Origin: Aequorivita todarodis
GTDB taxonomy: Bacteria; Bacteroidota; Bacteroidia; Flavobacteriales; Flavobacteriaceae
Reading direction: 5' to 3'
Length of the DNA stretch: 64,000 nt
NCBI RefSeq assembly: GCF_028561335.1
Contig: NZ_JAQQTG010000007.1
Location: 1-64,000, forward strand
Positions 52,345 through 61,014 of the stretch are shown here, piece after piece. A program made the position numbers and the translations under genes. The notes below the pieces were generated by a model, which saw only the letters and a list, made by a program, of their open reading frames with translations, was not told where the DNA came from and did not search any database. Each line of letters opens with the position of its first letter. Within the stretch, counting starts at the first letter, position 1.

Positions 52345-53418
52345 ATGAAGAAAATACTCGTAATACAAAACAAAAGAATTGGCGATGTGCTCATCAGCTC
52401 GGTCATTGCCAATAATATAAAGAAGGTTTTTCCCAAAAGCGAAGTAACCTATTTTGTATATGAATACACCGCGGGTGTTCTGGAAAACAATCCAAACATC
52501 GACCGTATTATTTCGGTAAAGGAAAAGGAACTAAAGAGCTATGCCAAGCTTTTTCAGACCATTTCCAGAATAAAAAAAGAGGAGTACGACATTATTTTTG
52601 ATCCGTATTCCAAATTGCAAAGCAGGCTGATCTGTCTTTTTTCCGGTGCCGAATACCGAATTGGTCTAAAACGCGCCCATAAGGATTTGAAGCTTCCCTT
52701 CTACACCCACCCCATAAGCCATTTGAAACACCGCACCAAAAACTGCGGCAAGGCAATTGAGGATAGAATCAATATGATTGCCTCGGTTTTTGAGCTGAAA
52801 GAGCCCGAATACGCCCCGAAAATATTCTTGACGGAAGTAGAAAAACAATACAACAGAATCGATTCCCTGCAAAAACCCGTAATTATGCTGGGTATTTTGG
52901 GCAGTACGCCCCAAAAATCCATGCCCTATACCTATATGGTTGAAATTATAGACTACATCACTGAAAACCATCTTGGTACTGTTCTTTTCAATTATGCTCC
53001 CAATCAAAAAGAAGAAGCGCAGAAGGTTTATGAAATGTGCAAAAACAAAAACCGGATAAACCTCGACATATACGAAGACTCCATCCGTGGATTTATAAAA
53101 CTTATGAACAAATGCGACCTCTTGGTTTCAAACGAAGGGGGAAGCGTTCACATTACCAAAGCATTGGATAAACCAACATTTACAATTTATTCGCCATATG
53201 TAAATAAAGAACACTGGTGCAGTTTTGAGGATGGCGACCATCACGATTCCATACATTTATTGGAAGAAAAACCCGACCTTTTCAGCAGTTTCACTTTGGA
53301 AGAACGAAGAACCATTGAAGAAGACCCAAATTCGCTCTACAAAGAACTGACGCCAGAAATGATCCTCTCAAAACTAAAACCCTTTTTGGAGCATCACCTC
53401 GCAGGATTTTCTTCCTAA
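52345..53418 (+). CDS. Glycosyltransferase family 9 (heptosyltransferase-like)
   Basis: 357 residues. The opening MKKILVIQNKRIGDVLISS and the C-terminal nucleotide-sugar-binding DLLVSNEGGSVHITKALDKPTFTIYSP are typical of GT9 enzymes such as WaaC/WaaF. It adds heptose or a similar ADP-sugar to the LPS core. The last 4 bp overlap the convergent GT2 gene. Confidence 0.92.
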   Translation: MKKILVIQNKRIGDVLISSVIANNIKKVFPKSEVTYFVYEYTAGVLENNPNIDRIISVKEKELKSYAKLFQTISRIKKEEYDIIFDPYSKLQSRLICLFSGAEYRIGLKRAHKDLKLPFYTHPISHLKHRTKNCGKAIEDRINMIASVFELKEPEYAPKIFLTEVEKQYNRIDSLQKPVIMLGILGSTPQKSMPYTYMVEIIDYITENHLGTVLFNYAPNQKEEAQKVYEMCKNKNRINLDIYEDSIRGFIKLMNKCDLLVSNEGGSVHITKALDKPTFTIYSPYVNKEHWCSFEDGDHHDSIHLLEEKPDLFSSFTLEERRTIEEDPNSLYKELTPEMILSKLKPFLEHHLAGFSS

Positions 53419-55100
53419 TTTTTTAGCGTTTCTTCCTTTGTAAGACTTACGGGATTTTTAGCCTTAACGATACCGTATTCTGTCCAAACGCGTTTTTCCT
53501 GCTTGGTAACTTTTCGGATGGCTTTGTTTTTCACAAACATTTCCTTGGTAACATAGCCGCGCTCGTGGTCCAAATGGAGCGTTACGGTACTATATCTAAT
53601 TTGTTGCGGCCTTATTCCGTAGTTCATAAGGCGCTCGCCCATTTCGCGGTCTTCGCCACCGTATTGCATGCGTTCGTCAAAACCGTTCACTGCCAGTATA
53701 TCCTTACGCCAACCCGAAGCATTGTTACCGTCCCAAGTGGCGCTTGTTGGGGTAAAATTATTCAGAATATCCTCCTTTAGGCCATAGGAAGTAAGTTTGT
53801 TGATCTTAAAAGTTTTTTTCAGGCCGTGTTTCAAGAGCCATTTCGCATTGAAACACCGCTGGGTTTCAATATCGTCTTTAGTTATCTGTTTAGAGATTTT
53901 CATGGAAAGCTTAAAATAACCTGCCGAAAGAAAACATCCCGGACGGCTCAGCCCCAAATGTGTTGAAACCAAATCGTTCCGCGGAATACAGTCGCCATCG
54001 GTAAAAATAAGATACTCCCCTTTTGAAGCAAGGATGGCCTTGTTGAGTATTTTCGTTTTCTGAAAACCGTGGTCTTCCTGCCAAACGTGGGTGATATTTA
54101 AAAACGAATTTTCCTTAAAGGAGTCTATCAGCCTTTTCGTTTCTTCCGTAGAACCGTCATCGGCTATTATTATTTCGAAATTCTTTTCCAATTGCTGCTC
54201 AAAACCCCAAAGTGCTTTTTGGAGCCAATCGGGTTGATTGTAGGTGCTCACGATAACGGAAACATAGGGTGTGGCATCTGTGTTTTTCACAATTCCGTAG
54301 GGCGTCCACTTCTTTTTTTGATCGCGGGTTTGTCTGCGAATGGCCAGATTTTTTTCTATGGACTGCTGGTTTTTGTAGCCGCGGGGATGGTCCAAATGCA
54401 GCACCACCGCATTGTAGCGAATCTGCTTGCTTTTTATGCCCAAGTTGGTCAAGCGCTCTCCAAGTTCGCGATCCTGCCCGCCGTATTGCATGCGTTCGTC
54501 AAACCCGTTTATGGCCAAAATATCCTTTTTCCACCCTGAAGCGTTATGGCCGTTCCAACTGGCGTTTGTGGGTGTGAGCGCATTCAAAAGATATGCCTTA
54601 AAAGGGCCCGAATGGAGTTTGTTGTTTTTAAACGACGGTTTTAAGCCGTGTTTTTTTAGCCATTTTAGGTCAAAACATCTTTCAGTATAGATATCTTCCT
54701 TGGTGATTTTTTCTGAAATATCCATTGGCAGCATAAAATAGCCTCCCGAGAGAAAGTAGCCCTCCTCTCTGTATTTTACGTGTTGCTCCACAAAATCCTT
54801 CCGAGGAATACAGTCGCCGTCGCTCATTATAATATATTCAGTACTGCACTGCTGAATGGCCTTATTGAGTATCTGCGATTTCTGAAACCCCTTGTCTTCC
54901 TGCCAAACATGGACTATCGGGTAAAAGACCTCGGCTTCCATCCTTTTGAGCAACTGCCGTGTTGCGTCATTGGAACCGTCGTCTGCAATTACCACTTCAA
55001 ACTGCCTATAGGTTTGATTGTTATAGCCATACAGCACTTTTTCCAGCCATTCCGTGGCATTGTAGGTGCTTATGATTATGGAAGTGTCCAGTTGTTTCAT
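53415..55100 (-). CDS. Duplicated two-domain GT2 glycosyltransferase
   Basis: 561 residues formed by two homologous halves (about 1-270 and 278-545). Each half is a GT-A enzyme: STYNATEWLEKVLYGYNNQT and ADDGSND in the first, STYNQPDWLQKALWGFEQQ and ADDGSTE in the second; SDGDCIPRKDF / TDGDCIPRNDL are the metal/DxD motifs; WKKDILAINGFDERMQYGGQDRE / WRKDILAVNGFDERMQYGGEDRE close each half. Both look catalytically complete, so it may add two sugars or alternate a repeating pair. A single-domain relative lies at 58187-58972. Confidence 0.92.
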   Translation of the reverse strand: MKQLDTSIIISTYNATEWLEKVLYGYNNQTYRQFEVVIADDGSNDATRQLLKRMEAEVFYPIVHVWQEDKGFQKSQILNKAIQQCSTEYIIMSDGDCIPRKDFVEQHVKYREEGYFLSGGYFMLPMDISEKITKEDIYTERCFDLKWLKKHGLKPSFKNNKLHSGPFKAYLLNALTPTNASWNGHNASGWKKDILAINGFDERMQYGGQDRELGERLTNLGIKSKQIRYNAVVLHLDHPRGYKNQQSIEKNLAIRRQTRDQKKKWTPYGIVKNTDATPYVSVIVSTYNQPDWLQKALWGFEQQLEKNFEIIIADDGSTEETKRLIDSFKENSFLNITHVWQEDHGFQKTKILNKAILASKGEYLIFTDGDCIPRNDLVSTHLGLSRPGCFLSAGYFKLSMKISKQITKDDIETQRCFNAKWLLKHGLKKTFKINKLTSYGLKEDILNNFTPTSATWDGNNASGWRKDILAVNGFDERMQYGGEDREMGERLMNYGIRPQQIRYSTVTLHLDHERGYVTKEMFVKNKAIRKVTKQEKRVWTEYGIVKAKNPVSLTKEETLKN

Positions 55101-55172
55101 CGGTACAAAGATAAAGTTATTTACCCAGTTGGCTCAGGAAACAAAAAGTTGTAATTTCGAAAAAAAGATAGA

Positions 55173-55221
55173 CCACGAATTCACGAATATTTTTCAGTTA
55201 CAATCATTCGTGCATTCATGG
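55173..55221. repeat. CACGAAT-family hairpin
   Basis: Left arm 55173-55188 (CCACGAATTCACGAAT) and right arm 55206-55221 are inverted copies matching at 14 of 16 positions, with a 17-nt loop. It lies 7 bp upstream of the ATG of the next gene and fills much of the 128-bp gap between divergent genes. Confidence 0.85.
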
Positions 55222-55228
55222 CAGAAAA

Positions 55229-55966
55229 ATGATCAAACTCACCGTAATCATACCCACATTTAATGAAGAAGCCTACATTGAAGATGCGCTTTTTTCCGTC
55301 GCATTTGCCGATGAAATAATCGTGGTTGATTCCTTCAGTACCGATAAAACTCCGGAAATAGCCAAAAAATACGCCACCAAATTCCTCCAGCGAAAGTTCG
55401 ATAATTTCTCAAACCAAAAAAACTTCGCCCTAAAAGAGGCAACTGGCGATTGGGTTCTCTTTGTGGATGCCGACGAACGCGTTACGCATTCATTGGAAGC
55501 CGAAATTAAGGAAACCCTCCAAAATCCAAAACACGGCGGCTATAAAATAAACTTCCCACATTTTTATATGAATCGCTTTTTGTACCATCACAGCGATGAT
55601 GTTCTGCGGTTGGTAAAACGCGAAGGTGCAGTATTTTCCGGCACCGTTCACGAAAAACTACATTGCGAGGGAAGTATCGGGAAACTTAAGAACAAAATGC
55701 TCCATTTTACCTACAAAGGTTTGGAAAACTATATTTCGAAAAAGGAATCCTATGCGTGGTTTCAGGCGCAGCAGCAATTTGATAAAGGCAAAAAGACCAC
55801 CTGGTTTCACTTATTATTTAAACCCAGCTATCGCTTTTTCCGTTCTTTCATTTTAAAAGGCGGTTTCCGCGATGGAGTTCCAGGAATGACCGTTGCAGCC
55901 GTTAACGCTTATGGTGTTTTTGAACGGTATGTGAAGTTGATGTTGTTGCATAAAAAATCCCGCTAA
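55229..55966 (+). CDS. GT2 glycosyltransferase (WaaE/KdtX-like)
   Basis: 245 residues. TVIIPTFNEEAYIEDALFS, VVDSFSTDKTPEIAKKYATKFLQRKFDNFSNQKNFAL and FVDADERV (metal-binding) are typical of LgtF/WaaE beta-1,4-glucosyltransferases acting on LPS core. The C-terminus carries the usual hydrophobic stretch VPGMTVAAVNAYGVFERYVKLMLL. A CACGAAT hairpin lies in the leader and a REP-like unit starts at its stop. Confidence 0.9.
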   Translation: MIKLTVIIPTFNEEAYIEDALFSVAFADEIIVVDSFSTDKTPEIAKKYATKFLQRKFDNFSNQKNFALKEATGDWVLFVDADERVTHSLEAEIKETLQNPKHGGYKINFPHFYMNRFLYHHSDDVLRLVKREGAVFSGTVHEKLHCEGSIGKLKNKMLHFTYKGLENYISKKESYAWFQAQQQFDKGKKTTWFHLLFKPSYRFFRSFILKGGFRDGVPGMTVAAVNAYGVFERYVKLMLLHKKSR

Positions 55967-56099
55967 CTCCCAAAAAGGGGAATTCCACTATTGTGAAAAA
56001 GGAAAAAACTCCAAAAGAAGTTTTTTATTAAGTCTGAGTAAGTGTTTCCCCTTTGGGGGCGGAGGGGGCTAATTCCCCCTTCGGGGGTTAGGGGGCTTA
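55962..56099. repeat. REP-like cluster: one forward and two inverted units
   Basis: A forward unit (55962-55984) overlaps the stop codon of the plus-strand GT2 gene. Two inverted units (56045-56070 and 56071-56099) follow; the last overlaps the stop codon of the minus-strand deacetylase gene. The heads point outward, as in the pairs at 52253 and inside recG. Confidence 0.9.
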
Positions 56100-56801
56100 G
56101 AACAGTTTCCCAAACCGAATCTTCTGTCTAAACTTCAACAATGAAAACTCTCCCTTCACATCAATACGCTCTATTTCGAAAGGTTTTTTAAACGGAAAGC
56201 GGTTTATTCGGTTGCCAATCCGCAAACCGTATTGTATTCCGTTATTTGAAAGTAACTTTTTGAAAATTTTATTTCGGGTTTTCTCTTTCGGGAACTTGCC
56301 ATACGGATATGCCAGAACGGGCGAAAAATTCAAGTTGTTTTCCGAAACGAATTCCACGCAACGCCGGGTATCGGCTTCAATTTCAGCATTGGAAAGTTCG
56401 GTGTATTTTTTATGGTAATAGGAATGAAAACCGAGTTCCACAATTTTAGGATCAAGGGATTTCAACTGCTCCAAAGTCATTATTTTTAGGGAAGAAGTAT
56501 TCCAGCTATCTGTTTTCCCAAGAAAATCAAGCGGGACAAAAAAAGTGGCTTTCAGTTTGTATTTTTTTAGCAAGGGAAGCGCGAGTTCTTTTTGGCTGAC
56601 GTAGCCATCATCAAAAGTGATGACAATATTTTTACCTTTTGGCAATTGCTTCATTTGCAACAATTCTTTTAAGTGATAGGTTTTGTAACCGTTTTCAGCC
56701 AAATGTTTGAATTGCTTTTCAAGCTTTTCCACAGAAATAGTCAAGTCCTTTCCCGCTTCAACGGTAACGTGATGGTACATTAAAATTGGCAGTTTCGTCA
56801 T
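56097..56801 (-). CDS. Polysaccharide deacetylase (NodB-type)
   Basis: 234 residues from the ATG at 56801; the longer frame would begin 3 bp from the divergent GT2 gene and is unlikely. PILMYHHVTVEAGKDL, IVITFDDGYVSQ (catalytic Asp-Asp), LGFHSYYHKKY (metal His) and PVLAYPYGKFPKEK are the NodB motifs. It removes acetyl groups from a surface or capsule sugar. No signal peptide is evident. Confidence 0.9.
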   Translation of the reverse strand: MTKLPILMYHHVTVEAGKDLTISVEKLEKQFKHLAENGYKTYHLKELLQMKQLPKGKNIVITFDDGYVSQKELALPLLKKYKLKATFFVPLDFLGKTDSWNTSSLKIMTLEQLKSLDPKIVELGFHSYYHKKYTELSNAEIEADTRRCVEFVSENNLNFSPVLAYPYGKFPKEKTRNKIFKKLLSNNGIQYGLRIGNRINRFPFKKPFEIERIDVKGEFSLLKFRQKIRFGKLF

Positions 56802-56860
56802 AACAGTTTTCAAATTTATACCTGTAAAATTATTACTTTTACGCAAACTACAGCCCATAT

Positions 56861-57622
56861 TTGGAAAACCCCGTAAAAATTACCGCCCTTGCCATCACGC
56901 TCAACGAGGCACACAATATTGAGGCTTATCTAAAAAGCCTCTGGTTTGCGGATGAAATTGTGATCGTGGATTCCTTTTCTACAGATGAAACGGTGGCATT
57001 GGCCTCAAAACACGAAAAGGTTACGGTTTACCAACGTACCTTCGATAATTTTTCAGCACAAAAAAACTTTGCCATTTCAAAAGCGAATAACGATTGGGTT
57101 ACCTTTTTTGATCTGGATGAAGTCATAACTGCTGATTTGGCAAAGGAAATTGTTGCAAAATCCAATGACCCAAAAGCAGTGGCCTATTTTGTAAAACGCG
57201 ACTTTTATTTTATGGGGAAACGCATAAAATACAGCGGCTTACAGAATGATTACGTCGTGCGTTTTTTCAATAAAAACCATTGCAAATACAACGCAAATCT
57301 GGTGCACGAAACCTTGGAAGTTGATGGCAAAAGCGAAAATTTAAAAAACACCTTGCCGCACCATACCTATAAATCCTTTGACGAATACACTGCAAAAGCA
57401 CACCGTTACAGCGCATTGCAGGCAGAAATGCTCTATAAAAAGGGAACGAAGCCGAACTATTACCATTTTCTTTTCCGCCCCTTTTACCGTTTTTGGAATC
57501 AGTTTATTTTTAGATTGGGAATTTTGGACGGCAAGGAAGGTTTTGTTCTGGCCTATGTGAGTGCCTTTTCGGTGTTTAAGCGATATGTGAATCTTTGGCT
57601 GCTGTATCGAAAGATTGAGTAA
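56861..57622 (+). CDS. GT2 glycosyltransferase (WaaE/KdtX-like)
   Basis: 253 residues from a TTG start; no ATG fits. ALAITLNEAHNIEAYLKSL, IVDSFSTDETVALASKHEKVTVYQRTFDNFSAQKNFAI and FFDLDEV (DxD-like) make it a close relative of the gene at 55229, with the same C-terminal arrangement (KEGFVLAYVSAFSVFKRYVNLWLLY). The two probably arose by duplication and add successive sugars. Confidence 0.88.
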   Translation: MENPVKITALAITLNEAHNIEAYLKSLWFADEIVIVDSFSTDETVALASKHEKVTVYQRTFDNFSAQKNFAISKANNDWVTFFDLDEVITADLAKEIVAKSNDPKAVAYFVKRDFYFMGKRIKYSGLQNDYVVRFFNKNHCKYNANLVHETLEVDGKSENLKNTLPHHTYKSFDEYTAKAHRYSALQAEMLYKKGTKPNYYHFLFRPFYRFWNQFIFRLGILDGKEGFVLAYVSAFSVFKRYVNLWLLYRKIE

Positions 57623-57654
57623 TAATACCCTTTAAAAACTACCAATATAGAATT

Positions 57655-58074
57655 ATGATTTTATCCATTTTATTAAGCCTCATCCTAATTGCACTTGGAA
57701 TAATTCATTTTAACTGGGCTATTGGAGGAAAATTCGGGTTTGCTGAATCGTTACCTACCAACGAAAATGGGGAAAGAGTATTAAACCCCAGGAAAATAGA
57801 CAGTGCCATAGTTGGCATTGGACTAACAACTTTCGGGATTTTCTATAGTATGAAATCTGGCTTGATAGACTACCATCCACCAGAATGGATTATAAATTTT
57901 GGAGGTTGGTTAATTCCAGCAATTTTCATACTAAGAGCAATCGGTGAGTTTAACTACGTCGGGTTTTTTAAAACCGTAAAAAATACAGCTTTTGGAAAGC
58001 TCGACACCAGATTATTCTCGCCTTTATGTCTGTTAATTGGAATACTTGGGATAATAATTCAGCTTAAGTATTAA
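57655..58074 (+). CDS. DUF3995 membrane protein
   Basis: 139 residues, four transmembrane helices. Start ILSILLSLILIALGIIHFNWAIGGKFGFAESLP has the family motif, including H-x-x-W-A-x-G-G. Function unknown. Lies within the glycan locus, 32 bp after the GT2 gene, and is followed by a strong terminator. Confidence 0.82.
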   Translation: MILSILLSLILIALGIIHFNWAIGGKFGFAESLPTNENGERVLNPRKIDSAIVGIGLTTFGIFYSMKSGLIDYHPPEWIINFGGWLIPAIFILRAIGEFNYVGFFKTVKNTAFGKLDTRLFSPLCLLIGILGIIIQLKY

Positions 58075-58162
58075 AGGACAGTATTTACGTCATTAATGCC
58101 AAATTATGCGACCCCCGACGGGGTCGTACCCACGTAATGAAAATCCTTTCTATAAATAACTT

Positions 58163-58185
58163 AGAACCCTTCGGGTTCTTTTTTT
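58163..58185 (+). terminator. Strong intrinsic terminator
   Basis: AGAACCC-TTC-GGGTTCT and seven T residues, located between the convergent DUF3995 and GT2 genes; the hairpin may serve both directions. Confidence 0.9.
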
Positions 58186-58186
58186 G

Positions 58187-58972
58187 CTACAAATATTTAT
58201 CAATGCCCTTTTCGCACCATTTGCTTTTTTCGGCAAGTGCCTTTTCCTGCAATGTATCGTTAATTTCAAACCGACTTTGGTCTTTTACCTTGTGCCAAAT
58301 GTGATAAACAATCCCGCGGTAACGAAGCCTTCTGCCCAAAACGCCATTGTGCATCATTCGAATAATCAATTCCGAATCCTCTCTGCCCCAGCCTTCAAAT
58401 TCTTCATTATACCCGTTTACGGCAATCACATCTTTTTTCCAAAAGGAAACGTTGCACCCGCGCATTTTGTCCGAAACTTGGTCGGTGGTCTTGTAAAGAC
58501 TGCTTAAAGCAGGAACGCGAAGGCTCCGGGTGCGCTTTTTGATGCCTTTATCAAAAAAGTTGAATTTTATTTTTTGTGAAGCGAATAACTTTGGAAGGAA
58601 TTTTTCCTGAATATTCACCCGGCTCCCAAAAAGATACACATTGGGTTGCGCCAAGGCTTTATGGTCCCTTACAAAATCCTTGTGCATAATGCAATCGCCA
58701 TCTACTTGAATAATGTAGTCGCTCTTTGCGGCAGCGATGGCTTTATTCAGAATAATTGCTTTTCGAAAACCTTTGTCCTCGTGCCAAAAATGGTGAATCG
58801 GCACTATTAATTTCTTTTTAAAATCTTCAATTAAGGTTTTTGTATCTTCGGAAGAACCGTCATCAGCAATGAGAACTTCGTCTGGTTTTTCAGTTTGGTT
58901 TTTCAAACTCAAAAGCACCAATTCCAATGCTTCGGGCCAATTATATGTTGAAATTAATAAGGAAGTCTTCAT
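58187..58972 (-). CDS. Single-domain GT2 glycosyltransferase
   Basis: 261 residues. STYNWPEALELVLLSLKNQTEKPDEVLIADDGSSEDTK and QVDGDCIMHKDFVRDH mark a GT-A enzyme of the same subfamily as each half of 53415-55100, ending in FWKKDVIAVNGYNEEFEGWGREDSELIIRM. It acts on a surface glycan. Its start overlaps the stop of the upstream gene by 4 bp. Confidence 0.9.
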   Translation of the reverse strand: MKTSLLISTYNWPEALELVLLSLKNQTEKPDEVLIADDGSSEDTKTLIEDFKKKLIVPIHHFWHEDKGFRKAIILNKAIAAAKSDYIIQVDGDCIMHKDFVRDHKALAQPNVYLFGSRVNIQEKFLPKLFASQKIKFNFFDKGIKKRTRSLRVPALSSLYKTTDQVSDKMRGCNVSFWKKDVIAVNGYNEEFEGWGREDSELIIRMMHNGVLGRRLRYRGIVYHIWHKVKDQSRFEINDTLQEKALAEKSKWCEKGIDKYL

Positions 58973-59835
58973 TTAAAAAGGTGTTTAAAATACTGCCCAA
59001 TGTTCTTTTTAAAAAGAAAAAATGACGACGGATGCAACTCCGGTTTCGCGTTCAGTTGTCTCTTTATTTCATCCATGTCTTTTGAACCAATATAATCCAG
59101 GGTCTTCCAACCTTCGGGCTGCAAGTAGAAAAAGTCCTGCATTTCCTTGTAATTATCCTTGTTCACCGAACGCCATTTTTCAACGTACTTTTCAATATCA
59201 AAATCCTTGGAATGGCCCCAATTGGTAAGCTTGGTCATCAAATCCTTTTCACTGCGCGAGATGCATTCGTGCATCAAAAGATTGTCCGTATAAATAATGC
59301 GTTTTCTATTTTGGCGCGCAAAAGTGTATTTAGGATAATTGGTTGCCAGCAAAACCTTGGTCGGATTGTCAACATACAGCAGCCCATCATCGGTGTATTT
59401 ATACATATTTATCAGAAAACCTGCAATCTGAACTGGCGTTTTCTGAGGGTTTTTCAAAAAGCGGTCGTACTTGCGCAGCGTTTTTACAAACCCTTTAAAA
59501 TCTATAAAATATTCGTCGGCATCTACTTGCACTAACCAGTTGCCAAGACCCATTTTCTCCGAAAGCAGGGTACGTTCCCGGGTTTCGTTTTCACTGGGGG
59601 AAAGTTCCGGAACATAAAAATCCTCTTTATATATCTGTATTTTATTATCGGTATCAAATTCTTTCAACCATTCGTAAAAAGATGGTAAAACCTCAAACCG
59701 TTCGCCAGACCAAGTTCGGTATTCCTTATCCTCTGCGATAAAGATGGCATCGGCATCGTCATAAACCGGGGGAATGGCCTTTTTAAGGTTTTCATAGTCA
59801 TAGGAAAGCAAAAACCCAACGTGTATTCTTTTCAT
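58969..59835 (-). CDS. Putative GT-A glycosyltransferase
   Basis: 288 residues from the ATG at 59835, giving the beginning MKRIHVGFLLSYDYENLKKAIP. NWLVQVDADEYFIDFKGFVKTLR carries a DxD motif, and HECISRSEKDL may hold the base His. It lacks the usual GT2 opening, and I read it as a divergent GT2-like transferase. It is coupled by a 4-bp overlap to the following GT2 gene. Confidence 0.72.
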   Translation of the reverse strand: MKRIHVGFLLSYDYENLKKAIPPVYDDADAIFIAEDKEYRTWSGERFEVLPSFYEWLKEFDTDNKIQIYKEDFYVPELSPSENETRERTLLSEKMGLGNWLVQVDADEYFIDFKGFVKTLRKYDRFLKNPQKTPVQIAGFLINMYKYTDDGLLYVDNPTKVLLATNYPKYTFARQNRKRIIYTDNLLMHECISRSEKDLMTKLTNWGHSKDFDIEKYVEKWRSVNKDNYKEMQDFFYLQPEGWKTLDYIGSKDMDEIKRQLNAKPELHPSSFFLFKKNIGQYFKHLFK

Positions 59836-60014
59836 CTGTTCAAAATATTTGAGGAGGCGGAATGCTTCAACTGCGCTCTGCACAGGAATGGAAGGCCCAG
59901 TTTGTTCATCATCGATTGGTTTTCAAAATTGTTCGTGCGCATTCCATAGATTAATTTTTACAAATATAGTTTAAGTCATATTAATACCTATTTTTGTACA
60001 TACAATCCCGTAAA

Positions 60015-61010
60015 ATGCCCGAATTAACCGTAATTATGCCCGTTTATAACGGAGAACTTTTTTTAGAGGAAGCTATAGAAAGTATCTTAGGCCAAACGTT
60101 CTCCAATTTCTCGTTAATTATTGTTAATGATAACTCTACTGATACTACCCAGAAGATTATTGATAAGTATATCAGTCTTGACAAGAGGGTTCAAAGTATA
60201 ACCAATAACACCAATTTTGGACCCGCCAAATCCCGTAATCTTGCAATAGATGCTGCAGATACAGAGTTTATAGCCTTGATGGATGCTGATGACAGGGCAG
60301 TGGCCACGCGGTTGGAAAAACAATTGGACTATTTAAAAACCCATTTAGAGGTAGGGGTTTGTGGCTCTTGGTTCACATTTTTTGGAAAAGAAAATAAAGT
60401 GGTAAAGCACGATACGGACCACGATAGGATTAAAGTGGGTTTTTTAAGAAGCTGTACCATTGGCAATCCTACCGTAATGTTGCGGAAATCGAGCTTGGGC
60501 AATTTACGGTTTGACGAAAGCATGAAAATCGCAGAGGATTATTCCTTATGGAGCCAATTGATCGCAAATACAAAATTCCACAACATTCCAGAGTCCTTAT
60601 TGTTTTATAGATGGCATTCGGATAATATGAGCCAGACCAAGATTGAGAATTTAGAAACCTCTGAATTTTCAATTAAGGCCAAACAATTGGAAAATCTCGG
60701 AATTCACCCCAATAATCCCGATTTGGAATATTATGTCCATGCGGTTTCATTAAAAAGAAATCAGCCAACAGAATCAATCATAAAAACCATAAAAGCTGCC
60801 AATAAACTCAAAGAAAGCAACAAAGAGATTCAATATTACAACCAAACCATTTTTGAGAACCATATAGATAAGACCATAGTTAGAACTATTAGGAATGCCA
60901 AAAACAATAACAGAGACTTTTACAAATACGTAAAAAAGGAATCTGGCTTTTTTTCTAAAATCCCAAAATTGGATGCCGCAATTTTCTTTTTAAAATCCTT
61001 TTTCAATTAA
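60015..61010 (+). CDS. GT2 glycosyltransferase
   Basis: 331 residues from the ATG at 60015 (an upstream TTG is possible). VIMPVYNGELFLEEAIESILGQT, VNDNSTDTT, LMDADDRA (DxD) and AEDYSLWSQL match GT2 chain-building enzymes. It is the first of three or four closely packed plus-strand glycan genes. Confidence 0.92.
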   Translation: MPELTVIMPVYNGELFLEEAIESILGQTFSNFSLIIVNDNSTDTTQKIIDKYISLDKRVQSITNNTNFGPAKSRNLAIDAADTEFIALMDADDRAVATRLEKQLDYLKTHLEVGVCGSWFTFFGKENKVVKHDTDHDRIKVGFLRSCTIGNPTVMLRKSSLGNLRFDESMKIAEDYSLWSQLIANTKFHNIPESLLFYRWHSDNMSQTKIENLETSEFSIKAKQLENLGIHPNNPDLEYYVHAVSLKRNQPTESIIKTIKAANKLKESNKEIQYYNQTIFENHIDKTIVRTIRNAKNNNRDFYKYVKKESGFFSKIPKLDAAIFFLKSFFN

Positions 61011-61014
61011 AGCT

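Noticed and set aside
58110-58135. GACCCCGTCGGGGGTCGC stretch as another REP-like unit
   Set aside because: The palindrome differs in sequence and the C-rich head is missing, so it was not counted in the family.
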